Part shown: positions 1-10,080 of the stretch, piece after piece
How the letters are laid out: each line of letters opens with the position of its first letter
How positions within the stretch are numbered: position 1 is the stretch's first letter
DNA from: Bacillus piscicola
GTDB taxonomy: Bacteria > Bacillota > Bacilli > Bacillales > Marinococcaceae
NCBI RefSeq assembly: GCF_022458745.1
Contig: NZ_JAJJJF010000002.1
Coordinates: 124,001 to 188,000, forward strand
Length of the DNA stretch: 64,000 bases
Direction of reading: 5' to 3'
Position numbers and translations under genes: made by a program
The notes under the pieces: generated by a model
What the model saw: the letters and a program-made list of their open reading frames with translations, nothing else
What the model was told of the DNA's origin: nothing
The model's database searches: none

Positions 1-1755
1 GAGATTTTAGACCGCGGCGGTGAAGTATTAGCAACAAACATAAGCGCTCCCTCTATTCTTGTCGTGCCACGGCAAATAAAGGAGCCAGAGAACACAGCAG
101 AACAATTGGCTGCTGTATTAGGCGTGAGTGAAGACAAGGCGTATGAATGGGTAACAAAAAAGGAATCGATGGTCCGCCTTAATCCGGAAGGTCGCAAGAT
201 CAGTAAGGAGAAGGCAAAAGAAGTACGAGATTTGGATCTGGAAGGGATTTATATAGCCGAAGATAACAAGCGTCATTACCCAAAAGGAACATTCCTGTCA
301 CACGTTCTTGGTTTTGCTGGCATTGACAATCAAGGGCTGACTGGCATAGAAAAATATTACGATGAGCATCTGAGAGGGGAAAAAGGATATGTTTCTTTTT
401 TTTCGGATGCAAAGGGGCAACGGATGCCGGGAATTGCAGATCGCTACAAACGCCCTGAACAAGGTGATAACCTGCGTCTCACTATCGATGCGAAAGTACA
501 GACGATAATCGAAAGGGAGCTTGATATTGCAGAGGCAACCTATAAGCCGGATGGTGCCCTCGCGATTGCCATGGATCCTGATACCGGTGAAATATTAGGG
601 ATGAGCAGCCGTCCTGACTTTCATCCTGAAAATTACCGTGAATTGCCCCCGGAAGTCTACAATCAAAACAAACCGGTCTGGTCGCAGTATGAACCAGGGT
701 CTACGTTTAAGATTATCACATTAGCGGCGGCGCTTGAGGAAGACAAGGTTGATTTAGAGGATGAGCATTTTCATGACAAAGGTTATATCGAAGTAAGCGG
801 AAGTCGGTTGCGCTGTTGGAAAAAAGGAGGACACGGTGACCAAACCTTTTTAGAAGTAGTGGAGAACTCATGCAACCCTGGGTTCGTTACGCTTGGCGAG
901 CGGCTTGGCAAAGACACACTCTTTGACTATATTGAATCGTTTGGTTTTGGGAAAAAGACTGGAATCGACCTACAGGGAGAGGGAAAAGGTATTTTATTTA
1001 ACCGCGAGAATGTCGGACCGCTCGAACTTGCGACGACTTCTTTCGGACAGGGAGTATCTGTAACACCGCTTCAGCAGGTGACCGCGGTAGCTGCAACTGT
1101 AAATGGCGGCTATCTTTACCAACCGCGGCTTGCAAAAGAATGGGTCGACCCCGAGACCGGCCGCATTATTGAGTCGTATCCGCCAGATATGAAACGAAGA
1201 GTCATTTCGTCGGAGACATCTGCGAAAGTGCGCGACGCCCTTGAACATGTTGTAGCGAAAGGAACAGGAAGAGGGGCTTTTCGAGACGGCTACCGGATTG
1301 GCGGAAAGACAGGTACTGCCCAAAAGGCAGTAGGGGGAAGATACTTACAGAACAATCATATTGTCTCTTTCATTGGCTTTGCCCCTGCTGATGACCCGGA
1401 GATTGTCGTCTATACGGCTATCGATAACCCGCAAGATACACTGCAGTTTGGCGGGATAGTAGCAGCACCGATAGTCGGAAATATCATTCACGATAGTTTG
1501 TCCGCCATGGGCGTGGAGAAACGCAGTGATCAAATCGAAAAAGAGCTGAAGTGGAATGAAGAAGCCCTGATAGAAGTTCCGGATATAGTGGGACGGACTT
1601 TAAAAGAAGTGCATCAAGCCTACTACCCGTTCAATATCGAAACACGCGGAAAAGGAAAAGTGGTCATTGCCCAATCACCAGAAGCCGGAGAGAAAATTAC
1701 AGAAGGTGGAACGATTCGGCTGTATCTTGGTGACAAATCGTTGGTAACCGATTAG
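1..1755 (+). CDS. spoVD: Stage V sporulation protein D (class B penicillin-binding protein), 5' truncated
   Basis: Peptidoglycan DD-transpeptidase. The reading frame is open from base 1, so the N-terminus and membrane anchor lie outside the window; 584 residues are visible. It opens with the RGGEVLA motif of the class B dimerisation domain. The transpeptidase domain shows SxxK (STFK, about residue 234 of the fragment), SxN (SCN, about 290) and KTG (about 436). One C-terminal PASTA repeat spans about residues 520-580. A single PASTA repeat and the position directly before murE fit SpoVD, which makes spore cortex with SpoVE, better than the vegetative PBP2B; that choice is an inference from family architecture and gene order. 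Confidence 0.9.
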   Translation, partial: EILDRGGEVLATNISAPSILVVPRQIKEPENTAEQLAAVLGVSEDKAYEWVTKKESMVRLNPEGRKISKEKAKEVRDLDLEGIYIAEDNKRHYPKGTFLSHVLGFAGIDNQGLTGIEKYYDEHLRGEKGYVSFFSDAKGQRMPGIADRYKRPEQGDNLRLTIDAKVQTIIERELDIAEATYKPDGALAIAMDPDTGEILGMSSRPDFHPENYRELPPEVYNQNKPVWSQYEPGSTFKIITLAAALEEDKVDLEDEHFHDKGYIEVSGSRLRCWKKGGHGDQTFLEVVENSCNPGFVTLGERLGKDTLFDYIESFGFGKKTGIDLQGEGKGILFNRENVGPLELATTSFGQGVSVTPLQQVTAVAATVNGGYLYQPRLAKEWVDPETGRIIESYPPDMKRRVISSETSAKVRDALEHVVAKGTGRGAFRDGYRIGGKTGTAQKAVGGRYLQNNHIVSFIGFAPADDPEIVVYTAIDNPQDTLQFGGIVAAPIVGNIIHDSLSAMGVEKRSDQIEKELKWNEEALIEVPDIVGRTLKEVHQAYYPFNIETRGKGKVVIAQSPEAGEKITEGGTIRLYLGDKSLVTD

Positions 1756-1841
1756 AATAGAAGGACGAAAAACTTCAGACAGCCAAGTCTGTGAGACCCG
1801 GATTAAGAGGAATAATATACTACGTGCAGGAGCGATCCAAA

Positions 1842-3311
1842 ATGAAAAGGTTACATGATTTAACCAATCATTTGTTAGTCAAAAAGCTAACACATCCAGA
1901 TAATCCGCTTATTACGTCAGTCGAAATGGATTCCCGGCAAGTGAGAAGCGGAAGTCTGTTTTTTTGTGTGAGCGGGTATACCGTAGATGGACATGATTTT
2001 GCCAATCAGGCAGAGGAAAGCGGGGCGGCTGCGCTAGTTGCAGATCGCCCCCTCGATGTAGACATTCCAGTTGTACTCGTGAAGGATGTTAGGAAAGCTA
2101 TGGCGGTTATCGCCTCCGTATTTTATGATCATCCGACGCGCTCTTTCCGTTTGTTCGGGATAACAGGGACGAATGGAAAAACAACAACCAGTCATTTAAT
2201 TGAATCGATCTTACAAGCTGATCATCAAAAAACAGGATTGGTCGGCACCATGTATACAAAAATAGGTGAAAAAAAAGCCGAAGCGAAGAATACAACCCCC
2301 GAGTCCTTGCCGCTTCAAAAGCTGTTCGCTGATATGGCGGAGGAGAAGGTGGATTCCTGTGTCATGGAAGTATCCTCCCATGCCCTAGACCTTGGCCGCG
2401 TCCGGGGCTGTGATTTTAATACAACTGTTTTTACCAATCTATCGAAAGACCACCTTGATTATCACGGTACAATGGAAGCATATAAACAGGCCAAGGGGCT
2501 CTTGTTTTCCCAGCTTGGCAACACGTATGATGGGGAGCGAAAGACAGTAGTATTAAACTTAGACGACCCAGCGGCAGAAGACTATCAACGGATGACTTCT
2601 GTGCAGGTGCTTACATATGGAATGGATCAAGATAGTGACGTGAAGGCAAAAGATGTGGTCTTATCGCCTAACGGAACGTCATTCCAGCTGGTTACTCCGT
2701 GGGGAGAACGAGAAATATCAATGTCTTTAATTGGCCGTTTCAGCATATACAATGCTCTCGCCGCAGCAACGGCCTGTCTCGCTGAAGGAATTGCGCTTGA
2801 TACAATCTGTGGAGCGCTCTGTCAGGTAAAAGGGGTCGCAGGACGCTTTGAGCCAGTAGACGCCGGTCAGAAGTTCGCGGTGATTGTCGATTACGCCCAC
2901 ACACCGGATAGTCTGGAAAATGTGTTGGAAACAGTACAAGGAATGACTGAGGGCAAGGTCGTAACCGTCATTGGCTGCGGAGGAGACCGCGATGCGACAA
3001 AACGCCCAGAGATGGCAAAAATCGCTGTTCAATACAGTGATAAGGCCATCTTCACTTCAGATAATCCCCGTACAGAAGAACCTCGGGAAATCTTAAATGA
3101 TATGATAAAAGGGGTCAAAGAGACAGATCACTTCTCGGTGATCGAAGACCGCCGTGAAGCCATCCGGGCTGCGATTAATAAAGCAGAGAAAGACGATGTT
3201 GTTTTGATTGCCGGGAAAGGACATGAGACATATCAGCTCATTGGAAGTAAAGTGCTTGATTTTGACGACCGTCAAGTAGCAGAACAAGCAATTAACGAAT
3301 TGAAGCAATAG
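1842..3311 (+). CDS. murE: UDP-MurNAc-L-Ala-D-Glu:meso-diaminopimelate ligase
   Basis: Cytoplasmic Mur ligase that adds meso-diaminopimelate to UDP-MurNAc-dipeptide using ATP. The 489-residue protein has the ATP loop GTNGKTTT and the DNPR motif (nt ~3060) that marks diaminopimelate-type rather than lysine-type MurE, so the wall should be DAP type. An in-frame ATG exists at 1791, but AGGAG at 1828-1832 sits nine bases before ATG 1842, which starts MKRLHDL as in homologues. It follows spoVD by 86 bp and is followed by mraY after 16 bp, so the cluster is probably co-transcribed. Confidence 0.96.
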   Translation: MKRLHDLTNHLLVKKLTHPDNPLITSVEMDSRQVRSGSLFFCVSGYTVDGHDFANQAEESGAAALVADRPLDVDIPVVLVKDVRKAMAVIASVFYDHPTRSFRLFGITGTNGKTTTSHLIESILQADHQKTGLVGTMYTKIGEKKAEAKNTTPESLPLQKLFADMAEEKVDSCVMEVSSHALDLGRVRGCDFNTTVFTNLSKDHLDYHGTMEAYKQAKGLLFSQLGNTYDGERKTVVLNLDDPAAEDYQRMTSVQVLTYGMDQDSDVKAKDVVLSPNGTSFQLVTPWGEREISMSLIGRFSIYNALAAATACLAEGIALDTICGALCQVKGVAGRFEPVDAGQKFAVIVDYAHTPDSLENVLETVQGMTEGKVVTVIGCGGDRDATKRPEMAKIAVQYSDKAIFTSDNPRTEEPREILNDMIKGVKETDHFSVIEDRREAIRAAINKAEKDDVVLIAGKGHETYQLIGSKVLDFDDRQVAEQAINELKQ

Positions 3312-3327
3312 TAGAGGAGGACGCACC

Positions 3328-4299
3328 ATGACAGCTGCTATATTTGTAGCTTTAGCCGCAGCATTCATTCTTACTGTGTTACTATCACCCTTGTTTATTC
3401 CGTTTTTAAAGCAATTGAAATTCGGGCAGAGCATCCGGGAAGACGGGCCGGAGTCCCATTTAAAAAAAGGTGGTACTCCCACGATGGGAGGAGTGATGAT
3501 CATTGTTTCCATCATGATAGTCACTCTTTTAGTCCAGGGAATATGGCTTGAATTAAAAACGGAAGTGTTATTGCTTCTTTTTGTGACGGCTGGTTTTGGC
3601 CTTATTGGATTCCTCGATGACTTCATTAAAATAACAAAAAAAAGAAACCTGGGTCTGACATCGAAACAAAAGCTTTTTGGCCAGTTGGTGGTCGCACTTG
3701 TTTTTTTTATCGTGTTGAATAACACCGGCTTTGAAACAATCGTAAGTGTCCCGGGAACCAATTTGTCATTTGATATGGGCTGGTTTTATTTCCTTCTCGT
3801 TATTGTCATGTTGGTAGGAGCCTCTAACGCAGTGAACTTGACAGACGGGCTTGATGGGCTCCTCGCCGGAACCGGTGCCATTGCGTTTGGGGCCTTTGCC
3901 GTTCTGGCATGGTATATCGGCATGGAAGAGACATCTATCTTTGCTGCTGCCGTTGTCGGTGCCGTTCTCGGGTTTTTAGTGTTTAATGCCCATCCTGCTA
4001 AAGTGTTTATGGGTGACACTGGCTCGCTTGCACTTGGGGGAGCGATTGCTGCCCTTGCAATCATCGTGAAAATGGAATTCCTGCTCGTCATAATAGGCGG
4101 TGTCTTCGTTGTGGAGACACTCTCGGTTATTTTGCAAGTTATTTCTTTTAAAACAACGGGAAATCGCTTATTTAAAATGAGTCCGCTCCATCATCACTTT
4201 GAGTTATCTGGATGGTCCGAATGGCGGGTCGTCGTGACATTTTGGGCGGCGGGCATTGTTTGTGCAGTACTTGGCATTTATATTGAGGTGTGGCTATGA
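3328..4299 (+). CDS. mraY: Phospho-MurNAc-pentapeptide transferase (lipid I synthase)
   Basis: Integral membrane enzyme that moves phospho-MurNAc-pentapeptide from UDP to undecaprenyl phosphate, giving lipid I. 323 residues with about ten hydrophobic segments. Recognisable motifs are the cytoplasmic loop [22 protein letters not shown] and the C-terminal MSPLHHHFE histidine loop. A strong GAGGAGG lies just before the ATG. The stop codon overlaps the murD start in an ATGA junction, which suggests translational coupling. Confidence 0.97.
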   Translation: MTAAIFVALAAAFILTVLLSPLFIPFLKQLKFGQSIREDGPESHLKKGGTPTMGGVMIIVSIMIVTLLVQGIWLELKTEVLLLLFVTAGFGLIGFLDDFIKITKKRNLGLTSKQKLFGQLVVALVFFIVLNNTGFETIVSVPGTNLSFDMGWFYFLLVIVMLVGASNAVNLTDGLDGLLAGTGAIAFGAFAVLAWYIGMEETSIFAAAVVGAVLGFLVFNAHPAKVFMGDTGSLALGGAIAALAIIVKMEFLLVIIGGVFVVETLSVILQVISFKTTGNRLFKMSPLHHHFELSGWSEWRVVVTFWAAGIVCAVLGIYIEVWL

Positions 4300-5651
4300 A
4301 TGGAATAGAGTGGTTTGACGGAAAAAAAGTTTTAATAATCGGTTTGGCAAAAAGCGGTATGGCAGCGGCGAGAGTGTTAAGAAAATACGGAGCCGTTGTT
4401 GTTGTGAATGACGCCCAAGACCTACGAGGAAGTGAGGAGGAAAAAACACTTACAGGACTTGGAATTACTCTTGTGTCCGGTTCCCACCCTCTAGAGCTTG
4501 TTGATGAAGTGGAGTATGTCGTGAAAAATCCGGGCATTCGTTATGACAACCCGCTAGTACAGTACGCACTTGAAAAAGAGTTGCCGGTCGTGACAGAGAT
4601 CGAATTAGCTGGATTTCTCTGCCGAGGAGATATGATTGCGATATCCGGTTCCAACGGTAAGACAACTACGACCCATCTTATCCATGATATGTTAGAAGAA
4701 AGTGGTAAAACGGCTTACTTAGCGGGCAACATCGGTAAAGCGGCTTGTGAAGTGGCAGAGCAAGTCCAAAAGGGTGAGATTATGGTGACAGAAGTATCAA
4801 GCTTTCAGTTGAAAGGAACCGAGACATTTCACCCGCAAACGGCAGTTCTGTTGAATATTTTTGATGCTCATCTTGACTATCACGGAAGCCGTCATGATTA
4901 TGAACGTTCAAAAGGGAAACTGTTTCGAAACATGGATCCTGGTAATACGGCTGTTTATAATAGCGATGATCCTGTGGTTACTGTACTTGCTAAGCAGTCC
5001 CGGGCGGCACTTCTTCCTTTTTCAACTGAAGGAACAAATCGTGGTGGTGCTTATGTGAAGGATGACATTTTTTATTTTCAGGAGGAAGCGATCTTGCCTG
5101 TGAAAGAAGCGGCTCTTCCTGGCAAGCACAACCAGGAGAACATGTTAGCAGCGATCGCAGCAGCTATGATCCACGGGGCGGATATTGCTTCCGTCCAGAA
5201 GGTGTTGCGCTCATTCAAGGGGATTGAGCACCGCCTCCAGTTTTTAAAAACAGTTGACGGTCGCCGTGTCTACAATGATTCGAAGGCTACCAATATTTTA
5301 TCAACAAAAAAAGCAATTCAGGCTTTTGAAAACCCGATTGTGTTAATTGCCGGCGGTCTTGACCGCGGTAATAGTTTTACTGATCTAATACCCGCTCTTC
5401 AAAACGTAAAAGCAGCTGTTTTTTATGGGGAAACGAAACAAAAATTAACAGAAGCTGCTAAAAAAGCAGGTGTTCCGATAGTAGAGGCGAAGGAAACGCT
5501 GGCAGATGCTGTTCCAGCTGCTTTCTCACATACAGATGCAGGAGATGTACTCCTGCTTTCCCCGGCCTGTGCCAGCTGGGATCAGTTCAAAACGTTTGAA
5601 GAACGAGGTAATCACTTTGCGCGTGCTGTAGATACGCTCGGAAACGAATAG
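4296..5651 (+). CDS. murD: UDP-MurNAc-L-alanine:D-glutamate ligase
   Basis: ATP-dependent cytoplasmic ligase adding D-glutamate to UDP-MurNAc-L-Ala. 451 residues with an N-terminal Rossmann part ([10 protein letters not shown]), the ATP loop [12 protein letters not shown] and the YNDSKATN motif of the central to C-terminal ligase domain. ATG 4296 overlaps the mraY stop. GTG 4290 is in frame just upstream, but it lies inside the GAGGTG ribosome binding site and is less likely. Another 63 bp separate it from the unused in-frame ATG of spoVE. Confidence 0.95.
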   Translation: MNGIEWFDGKKVLIIGLAKSGMAAARVLRKYGAVVVVNDAQDLRGSEEEKTLTGLGITLVSGSHPLELVDEVEYVVKNPGIRYDNPLVQYALEKELPVVTEIELAGFLCRGDMIAISGSNGKTTTTHLIHDMLEESGKTAYLAGNIGKAACEVAEQVQKGEIMVTEVSSFQLKGTETFHPQTAVLLNIFDAHLDYHGSRHDYERSKGKLFRNMDPGNTAVYNSDDPVVTVLAKQSRAALLPFSTEGTNRGGAYVKDDIFYFQEEAILPVKEAALPGKHNQENMLAAIAAAMIHGADIASVQKVLRSFKGIEHRLQFLKTVDGRRVYNDSKATNILSTKKAIQAFENPIVLIAGGLDRGNSFTDLIPALQNVKAAVFYGETKQKLTEAAKKAGVPIVEAKETLADAVPAAFSHTDAGDVLLLSPACASWDQFKTFEERGNHFARAVDTLGNE

Positions 5652-5732
5652 TGGGCCAAGAAGAAAGCATGTTCACCTCAAACAAGCATACATTCATAAA
5701 AGGGAATCTAATGGATGCGCGAGGTGAACGTT

Positions 5733-6839
5733 ATGAAAAATCGACGCCGGCCTTTCGATGCTGTACTTGTTGCAGCAATCGCTGGTCTGCTGATTGTCGG
5801 GCTTTTCATGGTATATAGTGCCAGCTCAGCCTGGGGTGAACACGTACAGGGGGATGCCTTTTATTTTGTCAAAAGGCAGTTGATATTTGCCGTTATGGGC
5901 GTAGCTGCTATGCTTTTTATCGCCCAAATCGATTATTGGTTTTGGCAGCGATGGGCTTTTGTCATTCTCATTGTCTGTTTTATTATGCTCATTCTCGTAT
6001 TAATACCGGGAATCGGGATGGTCAGGGGTGGAGCACGGAGTTGGATTGGAGCTGGAGCCTTTTCTATTCAGCCCTCTGAGTTTATGAAACTAGGTATGAT
6101 TATATTTCTCTCTTATTACGTTTCAAAGCATCAGAAACACCTTCCCCATTTTAGAAAGGGAATGCTTCCTGCTTTGTTGCTCATTTTTTCGGCTTTCGGA
6201 TTAATTATGCTGCAACCTGACCTTGGTACTGGAGCTGTAATGGTAGGCACGTGCTTTGTCCTGCTTTTCGCAGCAGGTGCCCGGATTCGGCATTTTGTTT
6301 TCCTTGGCGGAATTGGTGTTATCGGGTTTGTCGGATTGATTTTATCTGCGCCGTATCGTCTGCAGCGTATTACATCTTTTGTAGACCCGTGGTCTGACCC
6401 ACTGGGAGCCGGTTTTCAAATTATTCAATCGTTATATGCTGTTGGCCCGGGCGGTCTTTTTGGACTTGGATTTGGGGAGAGCCGCCAAAAATTTTACTAT
6501 TTGCCCGAGCCACAGACGGATTTTATTTTTGCGATTCTCGCTGAGGAGGCAGGTTTTATCGGAGGCGGCTTCGTCCTTCTTCTTTTCGGGATACTACTAT
6601 GGAGGGGCATCGCAGCTGCTCTCGCTGCGCCTGATATGTACGGTGCGCTCCTGGCAGCAGGCGTATGCGGAATGATTTTCTTGCAGGTGCTCATAAATAT
6701 AGGGGTTGTCATTGGGCTCTTTCCCGTCACTGGCATTACTCTGCCATTTTTAAGCTACGGGGGCTCATCTCTTACGTTGATGCTCCTTGCAATGGGAATC
6801 GTCCTGAATATAACGAGGCATAGAACCCATTTTAATTAA
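5733..6839 (+). CDS. spoVE: SEDS peptidoglycan glycosyltransferase SpoVE/FtsW
   Basis: Polytopic SEDS-family glycosyltransferase that polymerises lipid II together with a class B PBP. 368 residues, about ten membrane segments, with conserved LQPDLGTG (nt ~6210) and the C-terminal [13 protein letters not shown] signature. The start at 5733 is chosen because GAGGTG at 5721-5726 is six bases before it; an in-frame ATG at 5715 precedes that site. The family contains FtsW (division), RodA (elongation) and SpoVE (sporulation). The location between murD and murG is where SpoVE lies in B. subtilis, so SpoVE is preferred, with FtsW as the alternative. Confidence 0.87.
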   Translation: MKNRRRPFDAVLVAAIAGLLIVGLFMVYSASSAWGEHVQGDAFYFVKRQLIFAVMGVAAMLFIAQIDYWFWQRWAFVILIVCFIMLILVLIPGIGMVRGGARSWIGAGAFSIQPSEFMKLGMIIFLSYYVSKHQKHLPHFRKGMLPALLLIFSAFGLIMLQPDLGTGAVMVGTCFVLLFAAGARIRHFVFLGGIGVIGFVGLILSAPYRLQRITSFVDPWSDPLGAGFQIIQSLYAVGPGGLFGLGFGESRQKFYYLPEPQTDFIFAILAEEAGFIGGGFVLLLFGILLWRGIAAALAAPDMYGALLAAGVCGMIFLQVLINIGVVIGLFPVTGITLPFLSYGGSSLTLMLLAMGIVLNITRHRTHFN

Positions 6840-6874
6840 GAAGTGAGACAGGAACAATTTATGGGAGGATATTT

Positions 6875-7987
6875 ATGAAAGTTATCGTGACTGGGGGTGG
6901 GACAGGAGGCCATATATATCCTGCCCTCGCGCTTATCAATGAAATAAAAAAACAGAATCCAGAGAGTGAGTGCTTATATATCGGCACAAAAAATGGTTTA
7001 GAAAGCCGAATCGTTCCCAACGCGGGTATTCCCTTTGAAACGATTGAAATAAGCGGTTTTAAGCGAAAGCTCTCCCCGCAAAATATTAAAACAGTGTGGC
7101 GATTTTTGCGAGGTACACGGACGGCGAAGAAGAAAATTCGTTCCTTTCAGGCAGATGTTGTTGTCGGAACCGGCGGATATGTTGCTGGTCCCGTTGTTTA
7201 TGCTGCGTCAAAGCTAGGTGTGCCGACGATCATCCATGAACAAAACAGCATCCCAGGACTGACAAATAAATTTTTAAGCCGCTATGCGGATAAAGTAGCA
7301 GTGTCCTTTTCAGAGGCAGCGGCGTATTTCCCAAAGAAAGAAAAAGTAAGAGTCACCGGTAATCCACGGGCATCTGAAGTAGCAAGTACGAAGCCGAACA
7401 ATCCGTTTCTCGCACTCGGTCTAAGTACAGTGAAAAAGACAGTCGTTATTGTTGGAGGGAGTCGCGGTGCCAGGCCGATTAATGAAGCATTTCTTGAAGC
7501 TCTGCCGGCAGTCCGTGATAAGAAATGGCAATTTTTGTATATAACAGGTTCCGTTCATTATGATAAAGTAATAGAAGAAGTGGAAAAGGCAGGAAACCCA
7601 AATAACGTGGTCATCCAACCATTTATTGATAATATGCCAGCCGTGTTATATCATGCCGACCTCATTGTGACACGGGCAGGCGCTACGACACTTGCGGAAA
7701 TTACCGCATTAGGATTGCCGGCTGTCTTAATTCCAAGCCCCTATGTCACTAACAATCACCAAGAAAAAAATGCAAGAATGCTTAGTGAGAACGGCGCAGC
7801 GATCCTTAGAAAAGAAACTGATCTGAACGGAAATCTGCTGCTCCAAGACATTGACCATATTTTGCAAGATCAAAAGGTCTGGGGAGCGATGCATGAAGCA
7901 TCTTTGCAGTTAGCATATCCTCATGCGGCTGAGAATGTAGTTCGACTAGTGAAAGGATTAATGAAACCAAAGAAAAGGAGGGAATAA
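6875..7987 (+). CDS. murG: Undecaprenyl-PP-MurNAc-pentapeptide GlcNAc transferase (lipid II synthase)
   Basis: Peripheral inner-face GT-B glycosyltransferase that adds GlcNAc to lipid I. 370 residues. The N-terminal glycine-rich loop [14 protein letters not shown] is intact, followed by [12 protein letters not shown] and the second glycine loop GGSRGAR; the donor-site region [10 protein letters not shown] lies near residue 270. GGGAGG-like Shine-Dalgarno just upstream of ATG 6875. It is followed by murB after 7 bp. Confidence 0.97.
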   Translation: MKVIVTGGGTGGHIYPALALINEIKKQNPESECLYIGTKNGLESRIVPNAGIPFETIEISGFKRKLSPQNIKTVWRFLRGTRTAKKKIRSFQADVVVGTGGYVAGPVVYAASKLGVPTIIHEQNSIPGLTNKFLSRYADKVAVSFSEAAAYFPKKEKVRVTGNPRASEVASTKPNNPFLALGLSTVKKTVVIVGGSRGARPINEAFLEALPAVRDKKWQFLYITGSVHYDKVIEEVEKAGNPNNVVIQPFIDNMPAVLYHADLIVTRAGATTLAEITALGLPAVLIPSPYVTNNHQEKNARMLSENGAAILRKETDLNGNLLLQDIDHILQDQKVWGAMHEASLQLAYPHAAENVVRLVKGLMKPKKRRE

Positions 7988-7994
7988 CGGCAAC

Positions 7995-8903
7995 ATGATA
8001 GAAATCATACGGGAACTGGAAGAGGCGAAAGTCGGAAAGGTCGCACAAAATGAACCTCTTTCTAAACATACCATGTGGAAAATTGGCGGTCCTGCTGATA
8101 TCTTTATTGAACCGGACAGCGTAGATGGTGTCATTCAAACGATGGAAGTGATCAAGCGCCACAATTTGCCTTGGCGGGCAATTGGCAGAGGATCAAATCT
8201 TCTCGTTGATGATGCCGGGATTGCCGGAGCAGTGCTGAAATTTGGCCCGAAATTAAGCCACTTAGAGCTGGATGGGAATATAGTTAAGGTCGGAGCCGGC
8301 TATTCTATTATCAAACTTGCGAACGTGATTAGTAAAGAGGGATTGACGGGCCTCGAGTTTGCTGGCGGTATTCCGGGAACGATTGGTGGGGCTGTCTTTA
8401 TGAACGCCGGTGCCCACGGTTCGGAAATAGCGAATATTTTAACGGAGGCTCATATTTTATTCCCTGATGGCAGGCTTGAATGGATAAAAAATAAAGAAAT
8501 GGAATTTTCCTACCGTACCTCTCGCCTGCAAAAGGAAAGAGGGGTTTGTATAGAGGCCGCTTTAGAAGTGAAACCAGGAAATAAAGAAGAAATTATACAA
8601 GAGATGATGAAACATAAACGATATCGACGAGAAACACAGCCTTGGAATCGTCCATGCGCCGGCAGTGTCTTTCGCAACCCGCTTCCGGATCATGCAGGAG
8701 CACTTATTGAAAAGTCCGGATTAAAAGGGTACCGGGTTGGGGATGCGCAAATCTCTGAACTTCATGGTAATTTTATTGTGAATTTAGGAGAGGCAAAAGC
8801 TGCTGATGTTCTTGCTATTATCCGCCATGTGCAAGACACGATCCATGAACGTTACGGGGTGGAGATGCGGACAGAGGTAGAAATTGTAAAAAGAGAGGCG
8901 TGA
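7995..8903 (+). CDS. murB: UDP-N-acetylenolpyruvoylglucosamine reductase
   Basis: FAD enzyme reducing UDP-GlcNAc-enolpyruvate to UDP-MurNAc with NADPH. 302 residues, the length of type II MurB. Seen: FAD-binding GRGSNLLV, GGIPGTIGGAVFMNAGA, SYRTSR and CAGSVFRNP carrying the family's active-site region. It lies seven bases after murG behind an AGGAGGGA site. Its end overlaps a GC-rich inverted repeat (8892-8930). Confidence 0.96.
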   Translation: MIEIIRELEEAKVGKVAQNEPLSKHTMWKIGGPADIFIEPDSVDGVIQTMEVIKRHNLPWRAIGRGSNLLVDDAGIAGAVLKFGPKLSHLELDGNIVKVGAGYSIIKLANVISKEGLTGLEFAGGIPGTIGGAVFMNAGAHGSEIANILTEAHILFPDGRLEWIKNKEMEFSYRTSRLQKERGVCIEAALEVKPGNKEEIIQEMMKHKRYRRETQPWNRPCAGSVFRNPLPDHAGALIEKSGLKGYRVGDAQISELHGNFIVNLGEAKAADVLAIIRHVQDTIHERYGVEMRTEVEIVKREA

Positions 8904-8930
8904 GGCCCCGACTTGCCGGGCCCGCTCTCC
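8892..8930 (+). other. GC-rich inverted repeat after murB
   Basis: Nested complementary arms: GAGAG about 8892 with CTCTC about 8925, and an inner GGCCC/GGGCC stem. It spans the murB stop codon. No clean uridine tract follows, so it is at best a weak or partial terminator or an mRNA processing signal between murB and divIB. Confidence 0.35.
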
Positions 8931-9021
8931 TCTTCAATGGCTTGATGGAATAAGTATAGGCAGTTCGCCTTCTGAAAGGTAGGTCAGCTTGCTTCATGTA
9001 CGAGATTGGAGGGTAAAAAAG

Positions 9022-9801
9022 ATGCCGGATGAGAAAGTAGTACCAGTAGATGACCGTATCCCAGCATTGAAAGAACAGCGCCGCAAACGCACAAATCGGC
9101 GGCTTATCATGTATCTTTCCATCTTTTTTATTCTAATTTTGCTCGTCGTTTATTTCCAATCTCCATTGAGTCATGTGCGTGACATTACGGTGCAGGGGAC
9201 AGAACATTTGGCCCCTCAGAAAATAGAAGAAGTCAGTCAAGTTGAAGAAGGGACAAGCCTTTGGAAAGTGGACACTGCTCAAGTTGAAAAAAGAATTGCA
9301 GGTTTAAGGGAAGTGGAGTCTGCCTCTGTCAGCCGCCGTTTTCCAGCGGACATTCAGATCACTGTAACAGAACATAGACGGATCGCCTATGTGGATACGG
9401 GAAATCAATATGTTCCCGTTCTGCAAAACGGAGATGTTCTTACCGACAATACCATCAAACAACTTCTTGCGGATGCCCCGTTGTTAATAAATTTCACGGA
9501 AGAAACGAAACTAAAAGCATTTACGGAAGAACTCAGTCGGTTGGGAGACGGGATTTTAAACCGTATTTCCGAGGTTCACTACCGGCCGCAGAATGAAGAG
9601 GAGCTTCTCCTCTATATGAATGATGGTATTGAAGTAGTGAGTGCGATCCCTGGATTTGCTACCAACATGTCCTCCTATCCTGCTATTGCTAAAGAAATAG
9701 ACTCTGATGCAGAAGGAGTTTTGCATATGAAAATGAGCTCCTACTTTGAGTACACCGGAGAGGAAAAAGAACAGCAGGAGACTGATACAGCAGAAGAATA
9801 G
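9022..9801 (+). CDS. divIB: Cell division protein DivIB/FtsQ
   Basis: Bitopic septum protein: a basic cytoplasmic head (EQRRKRTNRR), one transmembrane segment near residues 30-50, then an extracellular POTRA domain beginning about SHVRDITVQG. 259 residues. ATG 9022 is used because TTGGAGGG precedes it by eight bases; the longer in-frame start at 8989 has no such site. In B. subtilis ylxW, ylxX and sbp follow; none is present here. Confidence 0.9.
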   Translation: MPDEKVVPVDDRIPALKEQRRKRTNRRLIMYLSIFFILILLVVYFQSPLSHVRDITVQGTEHLAPQKIEEVSQVEEGTSLWKVDTAQVEKRIAGLREVESASVSRRFPADIQITVTEHRRIAYVDTGNQYVPVLQNGDVLTDNTIKQLLADAPLLINFTEETKLKAFTEELSRLGDGILNRISEVHYRPQNEEELLLYMNDGIEVVSAIPGFATNMSSYPAIAKEIDSDAEGVLHMKMSSYFEYTGEEKEQQETDTAEE

Positions 9802-10080
9802 TACAGATGCTTCTCCTTTTCATATAGGTTTAGCTTTTCTGCTGCTAAAAGTTAGTGTAGACTTAAACATAACTTCATTCTTATTTAATTCAGTCTTCTT
9901 AAAGGAAAATGAGGAGGATATGTGGAAGTTGTAACTACTTTGAAAAACAATCGTAATCGTTTATAGGTTATTTTCACTATTACAAAGCAGTCACCCGTGC
10001 TAAGATGAGAAGAAGATGAAGTAAAAGGCTAACAACAATTAATAGATGCAGTTAAGATCAACAACGGGAGGTGCCACTAA
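9802..10080 (+). other. Non-coding spacer between divIB and ftsA
   Basis: 279 bp without a credible gene. In B. subtilis ylxW, ylxX and sbp lie here. The stretch is AT-rich with a GGAGG at about 9910 that leads into no conserved reading frame. TTGAAA (about 9939) and TATAGG about 16 bp downstream are a weak candidate promoter for ftsAZ. Confidence 0.4.

Noticed and set aside
3093-3761. 222-codon reverse-strand frame across murE and mraY
   Set aside because: Lies fully antisense to two certain genes, no ribosome site, low-complexity composition; a shadow frame.
9746-9934. 62-codon frame after divIB
   Set aside because: Overlaps divIB in another frame, no homology seen, no ribosome site at its start.
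9910-9945. Sigma-H promoter for ftsAZ
   Set aside because: AGGATAT matches the -35, but no GAAT-type -10 at the required 11-12 bp spacing.
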